Positions 23,774 to 34,790 of a stretch of 64,000 nt of DNA are shown piece after piece (position 1 is the first letter of the stretch; each line of letters opens with the position of its first letter). The position numbers and the translations under genes are program-made. The notes below the pieces were generated by a model. That model saw only the letters and a list, made by a program, of their open reading frames with translations, had not been told where the DNA came from and did no database searches. Source of the stretch: Plasmodiophora brassicae. Taxonomy: Eukaryota > Endomyxa > Phytomyxea > Plasmodiophorida > Plasmodiophoridae. Where the stretch lies: NCBI GenBank assembly GCA_039704465.1, contig JASFAU010000002.1:806001-870000 (forward strand), in the 5' to 3' direction.

Positions 23774-24257
23774 ATCGACGAAGCGATATCGGTCGTCACG
23801 GAAGGACGAGCTACCCGAACCCGCAGCGCGCCTTCGGACACGGACGCCGTGGTGTGGGCCAGCAAGGCGGAAGAAAGACCTCAAAGTCAGACTATGGCCA
23901 TAAGCAAATCCCCCGATGTCTAAAACAGATACCTATGTAGGTAGCGGCGTATCGGTGATGGCCGCGCGTCCTTACACCAGACTGAACCGCATGTTCAGTG
24001 AGATGACTGGCGCAGTACTAGAGGACGGTATCAGTCCCTCCATTGGGGTTCGCGCGGCAGTTAAACGCTCTCTGTCTCAATTGTGAACACTGTGTCCCGA
24101 TGGCGACGGTATACGGGCTTTCGAAACAGGATGGGCAGTGTGGTGTGGGAACCGGCAATCGGATACGTCAGCTAGAAATAGCGATAGTGGCAGTCGGCGA
24201 CTGGCGAATCGAGTTGGACGTCGCGGCAGCAGACTGCGCGTTTGTGCGGCCGCCATC
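23774..24257. promoter_or_regulatory. Divergent promoter between TFB5 and TAH18
   Basis: A 484-base spacer between divergent starts at 23773 and 24258. It contains a near-palindrome TACCTATGTAGGTA (23930-23943), similar in half sites to the 20-bp palindrome at 2866-2885. No coding exon is supported. Confidence 0.45.
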
Positions 24258-26256
24258 ATGGCTCTGGCGCCGTTTGCCATGACGGTCCTGTACGGGTCGC
24301 AGTCCGGCTGCGCGCAGGACGTCGCCGAACGAATTGCCCGGCATGCTCGACTCTGGCAGGTCCCGGTCACCCTGTCGTGCATGGATGACTTCGGCATGGT
24401 ACGCATTGTGGACCTTCGCCTCTAATGCGATTGCAATCGCGTGCTGATTGCGGTGTTGCTCCAGGAAAGGCTAGAGAAGATCATGGCTGATCACTACCAC
24501 GTCTTCGTAGCATCGACCACAGGACAGGGTGTTGCTCCTGATAATATGAGTCGGCTGTGGCGGTCGTTGCTGAGCAAACGCCTTCCTAGCAACCATCTAG
24601 AGCATATGCGATTCGCTGTGTTCGGGTTGGGAGATTCGTCCTACCCGATTTATAACGCAGTTGCGAGGCGTTTATTCCAGCGTCTGCTCGACCTGGGCGC
24701 TGTTGCGTTCTATCCCAGAGGACTCGGTGACGACCAGCACGACCTGGGCTATGATGGCGATTTCATGCCCTGGATGGATGGCATGTGGCGTAGGCTTCGC
24801 GAGCTTCATCCCTCACTGGACGCCATGCGATTGGATGAACTTGCACCGAGGTACAAGGTCTCTTTGGTGGATGGTGTCCCTGACGACCATGTACCTCTGG
24901 GGTCATTTGGCCAGGGAGTTGGTCGGTATATACCCCTTCCGGCGCCTGTTCTCGATAGTCGCCGGATCACGCCTGAAGATCATTTCCAAGACGTCCGGAT
25001 CGTGGAGCTCTCAGCCCGACATGTACGATACACTCCCGGTGACATTGTAACTATTGTTGTATGGTGCAAAGTTTGCTGGTTCCTAAACTCATTACTGATC
25101 AGTTGATCATCCATCCAAGGAATTCAGTGGAAGCGGCAAGACAATTCATTGTTGACAGGATTCGCATGGATCCGCTCACTGTTGTCGTTATTGAGTGCAA
25201 GGATGATGACGGCAAACTCCCAACTGGTTGCAAGGTGACGATCCTCGATCTGTTTGTCCGGTTCCTGGACATATTCGGCACTCCTCGGCGCCACTTCTTT
25301 GAGGTTTGCCTCTGAGGTATTGCCTTGCCCCATCGTCGGGCTGACTTTGCTGTTCAGTTCTTAGCGCAATTTGCAACCGACGATGTGGAGAAAGAACGTC
25401 TACTGGAACTGTCATCACCTGAGGGCCAGGCCGACCTTCTTGCTTATAACTTCAGGGAACGCAGAACATACGCCGAGGTCTTGAACGACTTCCCTTCTGC
25501 TCAGGTCCCGCTTGCACGACTGTTAGAAGAGGTTCCACGTCTGGCTCCCCGGCAATTCTCCATCGCGTCATCTCCTCGTGCTCATCCGGATCGTATCCAA
25601 ATATTAGCGGCTATCGTGGAGTTCCAGACGCCTTATAAGCGACGTCGTGTGGGATTGTGCTCACATTTCCTGAGAACGCTGAAGGTTGGCGACTCTGTTG
25701 ACGTCTGGTCGCGATCTGGATGTTTATCTATTCCACCGTCTCCCGTTCCGATGATCATGGTCGGTCCGGGCACTGGGATTGCTCCATTTCGTTCTATGTG
25801 CAATGAACTGTCATTCCTGCACGACCGGGGGCCATCAGAAATCCGGGTCTACTTCGGCTGTCGATACAAGGCCAACGATTTCTACTTCGAATTTGAGTGG
25901 GACCAGCTGCTCAGCCGTGGCACGATCACCGCGTTTGTGCCCGCTTTCTCAAGAGATCAACCGAACAAGGTGTATGTTCAGGATCAGCTGCGAGAGCAAG
26001 GCGCCGACGTTTGGCGAATCCTGAGTGGCGGCGGCGTGTTCTATTTGGCGGGGTACGTCTCGTAAGGTTCTGGCTCTGCGTCTCCCGTTGCTGAGTATGG
26101 CTTGCTTTTGACAGGTCGTCGAACAGTATGCCCAAGCAAGTGCAAGATGCTATAATCGATATCTGTATTGAGTACGGCCACATGACGGATGATGATGCCC
26201 GAACATTCGTGAGGCAATTGCAGCGTCGCGGCCAGTATGTTATTGAAACATGGTAG
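24258..26256 (+). CDS. TAH18: NADPH-dependent diflavin oxidoreductase (TAH18/NDOR1)
   Basis: This FAD/FMN reductase passes electrons from NADPH to Dre2/CIAPIN1 in cytosolic Fe-S cluster assembly. Five exons. Exon 1 has the flavodoxin P-loop (MTVLYGSQSGCAQDVAERIA). Exon 2 completes the flavodoxin domain (FVASTTGQGVAPDNM, FAVFGLGDSSYPIYNAVARR) and enters the FAD domain (VRYTPGDIV). Exon 3 gives LLVPKLI...VEAARQFIVDRIRM. Exon 4 has the FAD motif PRQFSIASSP and the GLCSHFL stretch, then the NADPH-binding MIMVGPGTGIAPFRSM and YFGCRYKANDFYFE. The last exon ends GQYVIETW, the usual C-terminal Trp of this family. Length and domain order are normal. Confidence 0.95.
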
Positions 26257-26588
26257 CCATTGTTTCCGACTTCGAGGGATTGCCGCGCGCTCGAAGCACT
26301 CCTATCGCAAACAGTGACAACACGTCGTTCGCATAGTGTGCTTCCCGGCGCCCTTGTCGGTGCTGGAGTCTGGCAGTGTCCGCTTTGACAACTGCGATAA
26401 GGCCAGAACGGGTCAGTTAGGGCGGTAGTTCTAGCCTATACAATAACTCAGCAGACGTGTTCGATTCTCACGCTCGATCGAAGCAGGAGAGACATGGAGA
26501 AACACGCTGCTAACGCGGTTAAGCCAACTGGCCGCCGTTAGCCGGTTGGGCCTCGAGAGACGTATCAGTTGTATTTGGAACACTCGAG
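26257..26588. other. Convergent intergenic stretch
   Basis: Lies between the stop of TAH18 (+) and the stop of MPP-alpha (-), so it holds two 3' ends. I see no exon, RNA gene or clear repeat in its 332 bases. Confidence 0.5.
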
Positions 26589-28094
26589 TTACTTGAGCAG
26601 AACGGCGACCTCGGCCTGCGAATGAACTTGGTGTGCAACATCTCCCCAGACGGCTAGGGTTGGCGGGCCAGATACCATCCGACTGGCAACCCGGGCAAGG
26701 TCTTCGGGGCGCAATGCGTCGATCTTCGCAGCCAGGGCCTCCGGTTCGACACGTTTTCCAAACGTCAGCACGTGCTGGCCGAGATCCTCAAACAGGATCT
26801 GCCGCTGCTCCAGGTTCATGAAAAGAGAGGACTTCAGCTGATTCTTTGCGCGCTCAACCTCCTCGGTCGACAGGTCTCGTGACATCATCTTCGCCTCCCG
26901 GACGAGAATCTCCATTAGCTTGGATCCATCCTCAGGCGCACCGAATGCCTGGAGCGACAGGACGGAGACGTCATCGTGCAGAGCAGTGTGGCAGAGAGCG
27001 GACTGGACCCATGCGTTCCCAGTCAGGACCCGCATGTACAAGCGGGAGTACATGCCTTTGCCAGGGCCACCAGCCGAGAACGATCCGCCGCCACCCATAA
27101 GCATCGATAACGCGCATACCGCATAGACGTCGTCGCTCTTCCATCCACCACACCCAAATCCAAGCGCAACGTGGACAAAGCCATCATGCGAAGGCGTCGA
27201 CGAACGGAACTCACCGCCGACGTACGGCGAGGCAACTGCCGGAGCGGGCTCGCCGGCGCCTTGCATATCACCGAGGGCCTTCTTCGCAGTGTGAACAAGG
27301 TCGCCATGGTCAACGCCTGCGCCCACAACAACAATACGATCTGGACGAATGACAGAATCGCGGAACGCCTTGACGACGGCCGGATCACGAAGAGCGTTGA
27401 CATTGTCAAGCGTGGCGTGCAGTGGGAGCCCGAGGCCTTTGTGGTTGAATGCCGCGCTATGCAGGGCGTCTTGCGTGATCGTTTCAACATCCCTCGATAG
27501 CACGTGCTCGATCTGGTGTCGGTAATGGTCAACACGCGAGTTAATCTCCTCGGGATCGAAGGTCCCATTCCGGGCCACGTCCGCAATGATCTCCAGTGCC
27601 GTGTGGGCATCGTTCGGAAGGACGTCGGCCCGAATGGATATGAAATCGCGGTTCGCCTCAGATGCGAACTGCCCACCGAGTTCACCAATGGCCCGTTGAG
27701 CAGCGATCTCGCTACGAGTTGTCGAAGACTGTAGCGATAGAGCGGACAGCACATGCGGTAGACCTGGCAATGGAGCATAGCGCGATCCGCCAGCAATCAT
27801 CAGGCCAACGGACGCTCCAGGTAAAACAGATGTCGTCGAGACAACGCGAACCCCATTGGCGAGTTTGGTGACCTCGGCAGGCGGCATGTCGACTGGGCCC
27901 GACGTCGCCTCGGGGACCGCGCTCGGCGCGATCTTCAACGGGAACGGCGTGTCCAGCGGCACGGCACGCGACGCTGTACGCCCCAGAATGCGGTCGAAGA
28001 TCGACCTCGATTCCTGCGAAATGGCCGTCCTCCATCGGCGGCCCCCGGCCGCCGACGCCATGCGCGGCACCGCACGCGAAGCCATCGACATCAT
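26589..28094 (-). CDS. MAS2: Mitochondrial processing peptidase alpha subunit
   Basis: Single-exon gene; the ATG at 28094 gives MMSMASRAVPRMASAAGGRR, an Arg-rich mitochondrial presequence. The core starts VTKLANGVRVVSTTSVLPGA. It belongs to the M16 family, but the beta-type zinc motif HxxEH is absent: the equivalent place reads GLPHVLSALSLQSSTT. The glycine-rich loop SMLMGGGGSFSAGGPGKGMY is the alpha-MPP hallmark that guides presequences into the MPP dimer. C-terminal EILVREAKMMSRDLSTEE and LFEDLGQHVLTFGKR also fit. It therefore binds presequences and needs a catalytic beta subunit, which is not in this window. Length of about 500 residues is normal. Confidence 0.95.
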   Translation of the reverse strand: MMSMASRAVPRMASAAGGRRWRTAISQESRSIFDRILGRTASRAVPLDTPFPLKIAPSAVPEATSGPVDMPPAEVTKLANGVRVVSTTSVLPGASVGLMIAGGSRYAPLPGLPHVLSALSLQSSTTRSEIAAQRAIGELGGQFASEANRDFISIRADVLPNDAHTALEIIADVARNGTFDPEEINSRVDHYRHQIEHVLSRDVETITQDALHSAAFNHKGLGLPLHATLDNVNALRDPAVVKAFRDSVIRPDRIVVVGAGVDHGDLVHTAKKALGDMQGAGEPAPAVASPYVGGEFRSSTPSHDGFVHVALGFGCGGWKSDDVYAVCALSMLMGGGGSFSAGGPGKGMYSRLYMRVLTGNAWVQSALCHTALHDDVSVLSLQAFGAPEDGSKLMEILVREAKMMSRDLSTEEVERAKNQLKSSLFMNLEQRQILFEDLGQHVLTFGKRVEPEALAAKIDALRPEDLARVASRMVSGPPTLAVWGDVAHQVHSQAEVAVLLK

Positions 28095-28590
28095 CGCGCA
28101 CTGATTATGGAGGGACACCGCGTCGGCAAAACCGGGTCCCAAAAGACTGCCCCAACGTACTCGCTGGTGCACGTCCGACACATCGCTGCAGCGCGGCGCC
28201 CCAATACGTACCCCTCGCCATTGTACTTATCGCAATGCTGGGCGGACTACCTAGGCGACGTATCATTGCCGAGTATACTGTATGTACACTGTACTCCGCA
28301 TCTGCTCAGCGTCGACAGTCGCCACATGTACAGAGGATGCGAAAGCAAGACGTCCAGTTCTAGAAGGGTTACAGTCAGGCCGGGCAATGTGTTCTAGCTC
28401 TAGAAACGCGCTTTGGACATTCTCGTTCGCGGATTCTGACTCGCGAACCACCTGAACGTAGCAAAAAACCGTCGCCGCCCGGATAGCAGCACCGCTGGGC
28501 ATGGTCAGAGCGTGACCGTGCCCCGCGTATCGACGTGACTGGTTGGCCGTCCCCGGGGGGCGGGCGCCGGTGACGTGTGCGGTCGTCAAT
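28095..28590. promoter_or_regulatory. Divergent promoter between MPP-alpha and the PTEN-like gene
   Basis: A 496-base spacer between divergent starts. It holds a CTACCTAGG string near 28246-28256 and a TAGAAC/CTAGAA-rich patch near 28360-28400, but no open frame with domain support. Confidence 0.4.
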
Positions 28591-30075
28591 GGACCGGTGG
28601 TCATCGTGGGCGCAGTCGCTGCGCGAGAACAGCCAACAGGGCCTGACGTCAGCGGTCTCGTTTATCAAGAATGTCGCAATGCTGAACGTGAGCGGCGAGA
28701 TTCAGGAGGAGCTGTCCGCCCAGATCTGCAAGGTCACCGATAACATCTACGGTCCGTCTCTTGGTTTTACGACTGCGGTTTCGTACTGATGGTGAGGTTA
28801 CGCTAGCGATGGGATTCCCGTATATCGAGCCGTCGGAGATCAGTGGCGGCGTGTCGCTTCCAGCCGTATCCTCGTTCCTGCGATCCCAGTTCCCTGGACG
28901 TTTCATGATTTGGAACCTGTCTGAGCGGACGTACGACTATGCAGAATTTGACAACCAAGTGATTGAGTTCAGATTCCCGGGGTAGTATTCACGTCCATCG
29001 GTTGTTTGAATTCCAATCTGAGCGTCGGATAGGTATCCATCGCCACCGCTGGATAAGATTTTCTCAATCTGTAGATCGATTGATGGATGGTTAAGGGCCG
29101 ATGCTGGCAACGTTGCGATCGTCCACTGCCAGACGGGTCGCGGTCGAACGGTCGCTACAATTGCATGCTATCTGGCGTGGACGGGTGCCTTTCCTTCTCC
29201 GCGAGCTGCTCTGGACCACATCGCATCTGTGAAGGGCGTATCGGTTGAACACTTAATTATTCCTTCACAGATGAGGTACGTGCGGCACTTGAGGCTTCTT
29301 CCGGGGACCGTTTTCCTGACTCGTTGACGTCCAATGTAGATATCTTCAATACTTTAACGACATCATGAATGGGACATATCCATCTATGCGGCCACTTCGC
29401 CTGGAACGTATTATTCTGAACACTATCCCGGCCATCGAAGCGGATGGGTCATGCAAACCGTACATCCAAATTTTCAAGTACGCGAAGCTGTTGAAGTCGA
29501 CCGCTTCCAAGCTTTCCGATGTGCCATCGTACAGCAGGTCAGATTCTGCTGTATTTGCCGTCAATACCGTTGTCGAAGGAGATATTCTCGTCCGCGTTCG
29601 GCACGCCGGTGCAGATGGATCCCGAATTTCCGTCATGCGGTTCACGTTTCATACGGGGTTCATTCGAGATCTGAGCCTGCGCGTGTTCAAAGCCGACATT
29701 GATGGGGCGTGCAATGACTCTCGCTGCTCGGACGACTTCCACATTGACCTCGTCTTTGCCGAAACTGATGGCGCAATGGACAAGCCACTGGACTCTGCCG
29801 AGTTCTGGAAAGATATGTCCAAACGGCAAGAGGAAACGCCCAGGGCCGCGACGATCCCGAATCGGGTGAGCTTGTTCGACGGAGAAGGTGTTGGTGGAAG
29901 CGATGAGGAGAAGAAAGTTGACGATATTGATGATATTGACGCGTACATATCGAGTCTTGGTGTCGACGAGCACAGCGACACTGACGAGCTCCTAGCCGAA
30001 CTCCAGGCAAATGGCAACAACGCGACGACGACCGATCTCGATGCTGAGATTGCCGGACTACTTGGGGAAACTTAA
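28591..30075 (+). CDS. PTEN/tensin-type phosphatase with C2 domain
   Basis: Exon 1 (MDRWSSWAQSLRENSQQGLT...) ends DNIY and joins by a 55-base intron to AMGFPYIEPSEISGG, the PTEN-type RIIAMGFP segment. Next come WNLSERTYDYAEFDNQVIEF and the phosphatase loop HCQTGRGRTVATIACYLAW; the C-x5-R catalytic motif is intact. IPSQMRYLQYFNDIMNG closes the phosphatase domain. A C2 domain follows (LERIILNTIPAIEADG...PYIQIFKY, then LVFAETDG), and the protein ends in an acidic disordered tail after residue about 330. PTEN proper has HCKAGKGR; here both lysines that favour 3-phosphoinositides are Gln and Arg, which points to a tensin/auxilin-like branch or altered substrate choice. No J domain or kinase domain is attached. 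Confidence 0.85.
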
Positions 30076-30110
30076 TGATAAACGACGGTGGTTGTAGTTA
30101 TATGAATCAT

Positions 30111-30653
30111 TCAGTCCCGACCCATGAGCTGTTTGACGCGTTTCATTACTGAATCCTTGTTCTCGTCATATGGAACATCCTTGGACGGGATTTCGAGGAC
30201 GGTCGGTATTGGCTTGTCGTACTGATTAACCAGATGCCGGATCTGGTCAGCGACCTGCATCCAGTGCGACAAAGCATGTCAGCATCTTCAGAACGCACTA
30301 TCGACGTCGCCGACCAACATGCTGATTGATTAGGATCATTGCAATATCTTTGCGGGACGTCATCGATTTGAAGGCCTGTTCAATGGTCTCGACAGACGTT
30401 TCTGATAACGATACAGTCATATCACAAATTTCGCTTTCACGAGGCGGGTCTAACTCGAGTTGACGACGAGGAAGTTCGACTGGCCATTCGTCCGATCCCC
30501 GATGCCGGTAAGCAGAAATCCGGTAACCGTGTCCTGCACCACACAGCACAGTGAGCGTCTCGACCATCGTCGCCGAGATCCCCTACCGACCTCATCACCA
30601 ATAACGGCAACCAAGGCGCCTGCTGACGGAGCACCGTACACGGCGGCACACAT
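30111..30653 (-). CDS. VMA7: V-type proton ATPase subunit F
   Basis: Subunit F sits in the central stalk of the V-ATPase rotor. Four exons: MCAAVYGAPSAGALVAVIGD E, then DTVTGFLLTGIGDRTNGQSN FLVVNS, then KTSVETIEQAFKSMTSRKDI AMILINQH, then VADQIRHLVNQYDKPIPTVL EIPSKDVPYDENKDSVMKRV KQLMGRD. Each block matches the family and the joins keep frame. The product is about 125 residues, as expected. The stop (TGA, 30111-30113) is 36 bases from the convergent PTEN-like stop. Confidence 0.95.
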
Positions 30654-31240
30654 GACCACTGGCACTGCCTATCCGAATGTGCGCGAGGGACACGAGTAAC
30701 CCATCGAGGCTCGATACCTACCTTCCTTTCGTAATACGGCAACCCGCTTATCGACTATCGTCGTTTTCGACCAGTCAAGACTGGTATTCTTCGCGTCCAG
30801 CCCTGGGCTGGATGCGAACGCCTCTGACCTAGGAACGCTTCTGTCTGCGAGACCAAACCCGCGCGCCGCGTCGCTGGTGTCGAGTACAATGCTGTCTGGC
30901 CTTCCGGCTAGACCCATGCGACCGTCAACAATGTCGACCGACTAAAACATCTGCCGGTGACCCTTACGTCAGTCGATGATCTGCGCATGGCAACGGTAAA
31001 GTTTCTGGCAATCCGAAACGCCGCCGTCTGCCCCGGAATGATTGGTTAGCCTCGGAATGGCGCTGTGACTTGTGTTTCGCGAATCGAATAATAGTACCTC
31101 CTACGTACGTAGCTTGTAACTTAAACCGGGTTCTTTTGCGGGTGGCGCGCCGGCGCCGTCGTCACGGCGGATCGCGGTTTGGCGCTGAATCGCTGACCCA
31201 CGAACTGTGTGCGTTGCAGATCGCGCGCGCCACAATCAAC
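30654..31240. other. Divergent intergenic stretch with a possible short frame
   Basis: About 590 bases between V-ATPase F (-) and the first Rap1-like gene (+). A minus-strand frame at 30669-30917 starts MGLAGRPDSIVLDTSDAARG and runs 82 residues without known domain; it could be an upstream ORF or a 5' leader. A perfect 12-bp palindrome CTACGTACGTAG lies at 31101-31112, about 130 bases before the Rap1-like start. Confidence 0.4.
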
Positions 31241-32430
31241 ATGGCATCAAGCGACTTGTTTGATGGGCTGACGTTCTGGATGGCGCCACAGCCCGCTAAG
31301 GCGGCAGTCGCAAGGCTGATCCAGGTGGGGCTGGATGATGTTATATCTGATGACGGGCGACTCATCGTAATTACCAGGAACATGGTGGCGTCATGGCGAC
31401 ACAGTACAGGCCGGATGCGATCACGCTTGTCCATGGTCGTCAGTGTCCTCCGGGTCACAACCCGACCTGCTCGGCTGTTTACTCGGACGAATTCATTGAC
31501 GATTGTATTCACCGTGGATGTATCGTGGTAATGCTGCGATATGATGAATGCTACGTGCATGTTCAGCTTATTGATAAAACAGGATGTGAATAAATACGAG
31601 GTGCTTGCTGGGGACGCGCCCAACCCAGCTCGGCCGAAACGCGGGCGGACCGAGTACACCGACTTGGACGATTACAAATTGCTGCGTTACTTTGAAGAGA
31701 ACAACGGCCGCGATTCCATCAAGTTCTTCCGAGAAATGTCTCTTGGTTGCGTACGATGCTGTTTAGCTGTGTACGGATGCCCAAGTGATGACGTGGAAAT
31801 CCGCAGGACTTGGGACGAACACCACAGTCGCTTCGTAATCGATATCGAGCTCTGAAGAATATGAATGCAGCAGCCCGTGCCCAGCTCGACGAGGTGAGCA
31901 GCATGGCTTGATTGTTTCATTTCGTCACTCACCGGATATGGTTACAGCGCGTTGAAGCTCATCTGGAGAGATGCGAGCAGAGGAAGTCCAGTTTCGTTCG
32001 CAATGTTAATGAGGCCCGAGTTGAACGCCCTGAACCGGCTGACATTGTGTTCGATGAGAACCTACCGGTCAATGTTGAGCGGAATGGCAAGGGCGAGTTG
32101 GACCCGGATTCACCGGAGGCCATAGTCGAACGTCTCGGGGAAGAATTCAACCAACCTACAGAAGTCATCCTGCATGCCCTGATCATTCACTCGGTATTAC
32201 GTAGCGCACCAAGGTATCCGTGTCGCGTTCTGAACCGGTTGTAGGGCAATGTTGACCGTGCTCGCCAGTACCTGTCGGGAGCCACGACCGTCTCCTCGTG
32301 GGAAGTTGCCGAAGACGAAATTCTTGCCCATCCCAGCGACGCCGAGGAGGAACTTCGCGAATTGCACTCATATAGGCCCGATGATGAAATTGCAGACAGG
32401 CGGGACTTCTTGAGAGGGCTGTCCTCATGA
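31241..32430 (+). CDS. Rap1-like telomere protein A (BRCT-Myb-RCT)
   Basis: Start MASSDLFDGLTFWMAPQPAK opens an N-terminal Rap1-type BRCT domain (GLDDVISDDGRLI, then YRPDAITLVHGRQ and VYSDEFIDDCIHRGC after an intron). A Myb-type domain follows (GRTEYTDLDDYKLLRYFEEN, NGRDSIKFFREMS, then the helix RRTWDEHHSRF). After a charged linker comes the Rap1 C-terminal domain: AIVERLGEEFNQPTEVILHA LIIHS, joined over a 50-base intron to GNVDRARQYLSGATTVSSWE and AEDEILAHP...DRRDFLRGL. This order is the Rap1 architecture; RCT domains recruit partners at telomeres (TRF2 in animals, Sir/Rif in yeast). Stop TGA at 32428-32430. A paralogue follows 116 bases downstream. Confidence 0.85.
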
Positions 32431-32546
32431 CCGGCTCAGCGAATCCTAATTTAATACAGTGCCAGCCATGAGTTGCCGTCCGAACAGACAGTCGGGCGAC
32501 ATTAGTCTGTTGTTGGTCCTGCGGAGAGTTCCGGCGTGAATAGATC

Positions 32547-33648
32547 ATGCCGGCCGCCTTGTTCGAAGGGTTGCGGTTCTGGATTCCGCCGTGCCCCGAA
32601 CGGCCTGGGCTTCGTGACAAGATCCGAGTCTGTCGTTGGACAATGGATATCGCGATTTAACGGTATGGTTGACAGCGCGCCTGACAGGTGCACGGCGGTG
32701 AGGCCGTGGAGGTTGTGAGGCTCGACGATCCACAGCCGGTGGTATTGGCCACAGCATCCAGGCGTCCGCTGTACAGCGATATGCCTGACTGCGCTCCTGT
32801 ATACTCGGCCAGATTCATCGACAACTCTATCGCTGCAAATGCACGCCTGGTCCGCCTATTTCCATCCGGCACATCTGCTGGTCGTCCTAATTGGCGCGCA
32901 CGCGCACGATGGTTAGAACCTCGACGACTACATGCTGACGGATCGATCCGATTTCTCGAGACGTCATCGGGCACCGTACGAGCCTGACGAAGATTCCGCT
33001 CTCTTACAGTGCATCAGCGCGAATCATGCGTCAAACAGCCTGGCGTTCTTTGAAGCGATGGAGAGCGCGAGGGTCGGTTGCATGACTGCCCTGTTGCACC
33101 ATGTACCGACTGACGGAGGCTTCAGGTTCTGCATCGGACGGCCAAGTCGATGAGGGCGCGGTACCAGGTAATCATACAGAATTGCCGCGACGACTCTCGT
33201 TTTCAGAAGGTACGTCTGTACTGGTTGCCAGTTTCGTTTACCGGCGCTGAAGCATTACGTCAATCGTGCAGGGGCTTGAGCGACTGTCGAAAATGAGATC
33301 ACCGGATCGCAACAGGGGTCCTTCCGCAGAACTGGATGCGGTTAAACGGATCATGCAGGAGACTGACGTACCAATTGAGGTGGCGCTCCATGCGCTTATT
33401 GTTTCGTCGGTACGAGCGATATGCGTATATAGGATCTCGTTTGTGAAACGTCTACGGCCTAGGCCGACGAGGACGTCGCCATGGACTACCTTATCGGGAA
33501 TATGTCTGATGGTGCATGGGACTTGGCCGAAGATGAAATCATTCTGGACGGCAACCCGACCGCCATCAGGGAGTTACTGGAGTACCGTTCTAAGGATTCG
33601 CTGGACCGGCGACGGGCCTTTCTGCAAGGCCTGGGCCAACCTCGATGA
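32547..33648 (+). CDS. Rap1-like telomere protein B, tandem paralogue
   Basis: Start MPAALFEGLRFWIPPCPERP parallels paralogue A. An intron removed between DKIR and VHGGEAVEVVRLDDPQPVVL restores a BRCT domain ending VYSARFIDNSIAANARLV. The Myb-type domain reads HRAPYEPDEDSALLQCISAN, SLAFFEAMESA, then LHRTAKSMRARYQ. The RCT part reads LDAVKRIMQETDVPIEVALH ALIVSS, then ADEDVAMDYLIGNMSDGAWD LAEDEIIL and DRRRAFLQGLGQPR. The exon pattern is the same as in A, but the proteins are clearly diverged (I judge well under half identical), so the duplication is not recent. The Myb part keeps the aromatic/hydrophobic core yet differs in surface charge, which may mean a changed DNA or protein partner. Confidence 0.82.
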
Positions 33649-33712
33649 GATGCGCGCGACTAACGAGTATGAACCACTTAAGAACACGCTTTATGCATAA
33701 TTATCATTTGCA

Positions 33713-34790
33713 TCAATGAACGTGGTTTTTCTCCCAGTACGACAAGTCGCCTGGCTTCCTGGGATAGAAAAGGAACTTGACACCCAGCATTGCACCAAAG
33801 GCAACGCATATCGCGCCCACGATGATGTACGCCCATGCCAGGAATGGATTCTTTCCCCCAAGAGCTGAGGTCGTAGATACAACGATAGACTTGGTTGCGC
33901 CGAAACTCGCAACGTCGTAGTTGTTCGCGACTGTGATCTCCAATACGCTGTTAGCTTTCATCGTCGCCTTGTCCATCTTGACGCGGTACAGCTTCCTGAA
34001 CTTTGGCAGGCCAGCAGTCCGCATCCAAACAATGAAATCCGGGTCTGTTACAGGAGGGAGGCTGACGGGCTTGTTGTCGAGCAACGTTTGATGTGTAAAG
34101 TCGGAAGTCTCATAGAAAGAGCTGGACTTGAATTTCTGCAGATCCGTACTCCAGATGATGTTCGTGCTGTTCCAAGCGTCTCCTACAGCAGGAACATGAA
34201 ACTGGGGACGATTACCGAGCAACAAGCAGATCACATACCAGCAAGTGGGACATTGTCAACTTTCGCCGAAATTACGTCGTTGAACAAGGACGCAGCAATG
34301 AGACCACATGGGTAAACAAACTTCTGTGTCCCGCCGACTGCGAACGTCGTGGCAGGATCGCATGATGTGTGCAGTGCAGAGAAGCTAACTGGCTTGCCGG
34401 CGAGCTGATTATCGTTCCGTGATTTGACGTACCTTCTGTGATTCTGTACACGTCGACAACCGCTAAGTGGGGCAGACAATCGATTCAGGGCAATGCGGCT
34501 ACCTGATACATGCCGTCGATTTGGTAGTAAAAGTACACAGGTGGAACCATGTCCGAAGGAATAGTAGCCGTTAGCTGGCACACTGATCCGAGCGCACAGT
34601 CGGCAGGATAGTCCAACGTGATCTCGACGACCTTGCTGTCGACAGACAGCACCACGCAGCCAACAACAATGAACACGACACCGGTGACAACGAACGTCAC
34701 GATAATGCATCGCGGCGTCAGCAGTGGCTGCCATGCGGGCAACCGTTGCTGCTTGAACGCGGTATCCAGAGGTTTCCTTGCGTTCGCCAT
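33713..34790 (-). CDS. CDC50/LEM3-family P4-ATPase subunit
   Basis: CDC50 proteins are obligatory partners of lipid flippases, needed for their ER exit and activity. Three or more exons. The N-terminus MANARKPLDTAFKQQRLPAW, then QPLLTPRCIIVTFVVTGVVF is the family's RPxxTAFKQQRLPAW motif plus first TM. The ectodomain has VEITLDYPADC, VYFYYQIDGMYQ, CGLIAASLFNDVI, LPPVTDPDFIVWMRTAGLPK FRKLYR and the conserved VANNYDVASFGATKSIVVST. The second TM is NPFLAWAYIIVGAICVAFGA, followed by PRKPGDLSYW and the stop at 33713. Start at 34790 (an apparent extension uses a non-ATG codon). Confidence 0.95.

Noticed and set aside
26846..27796. Plus- and minus-strand open frames of 80-257 codons inside MPP-alpha
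   Set aside because: Shadow frames of a G+C-rich gene whose correct frame matches alpha-MPP end to end.
26589..28181. MPP-alpha start at 28181
   Set aside because: That first codon is GTG. The ATG at 28094 begins an Arg-rich mitochondrial presequence.
31101..31112. CTACGTACGTAG palindrome as a regulatory site
   Set aside because: A 12-bp palindrome is not rare enough on its own, and TACGTA strings also occur inside exons here.
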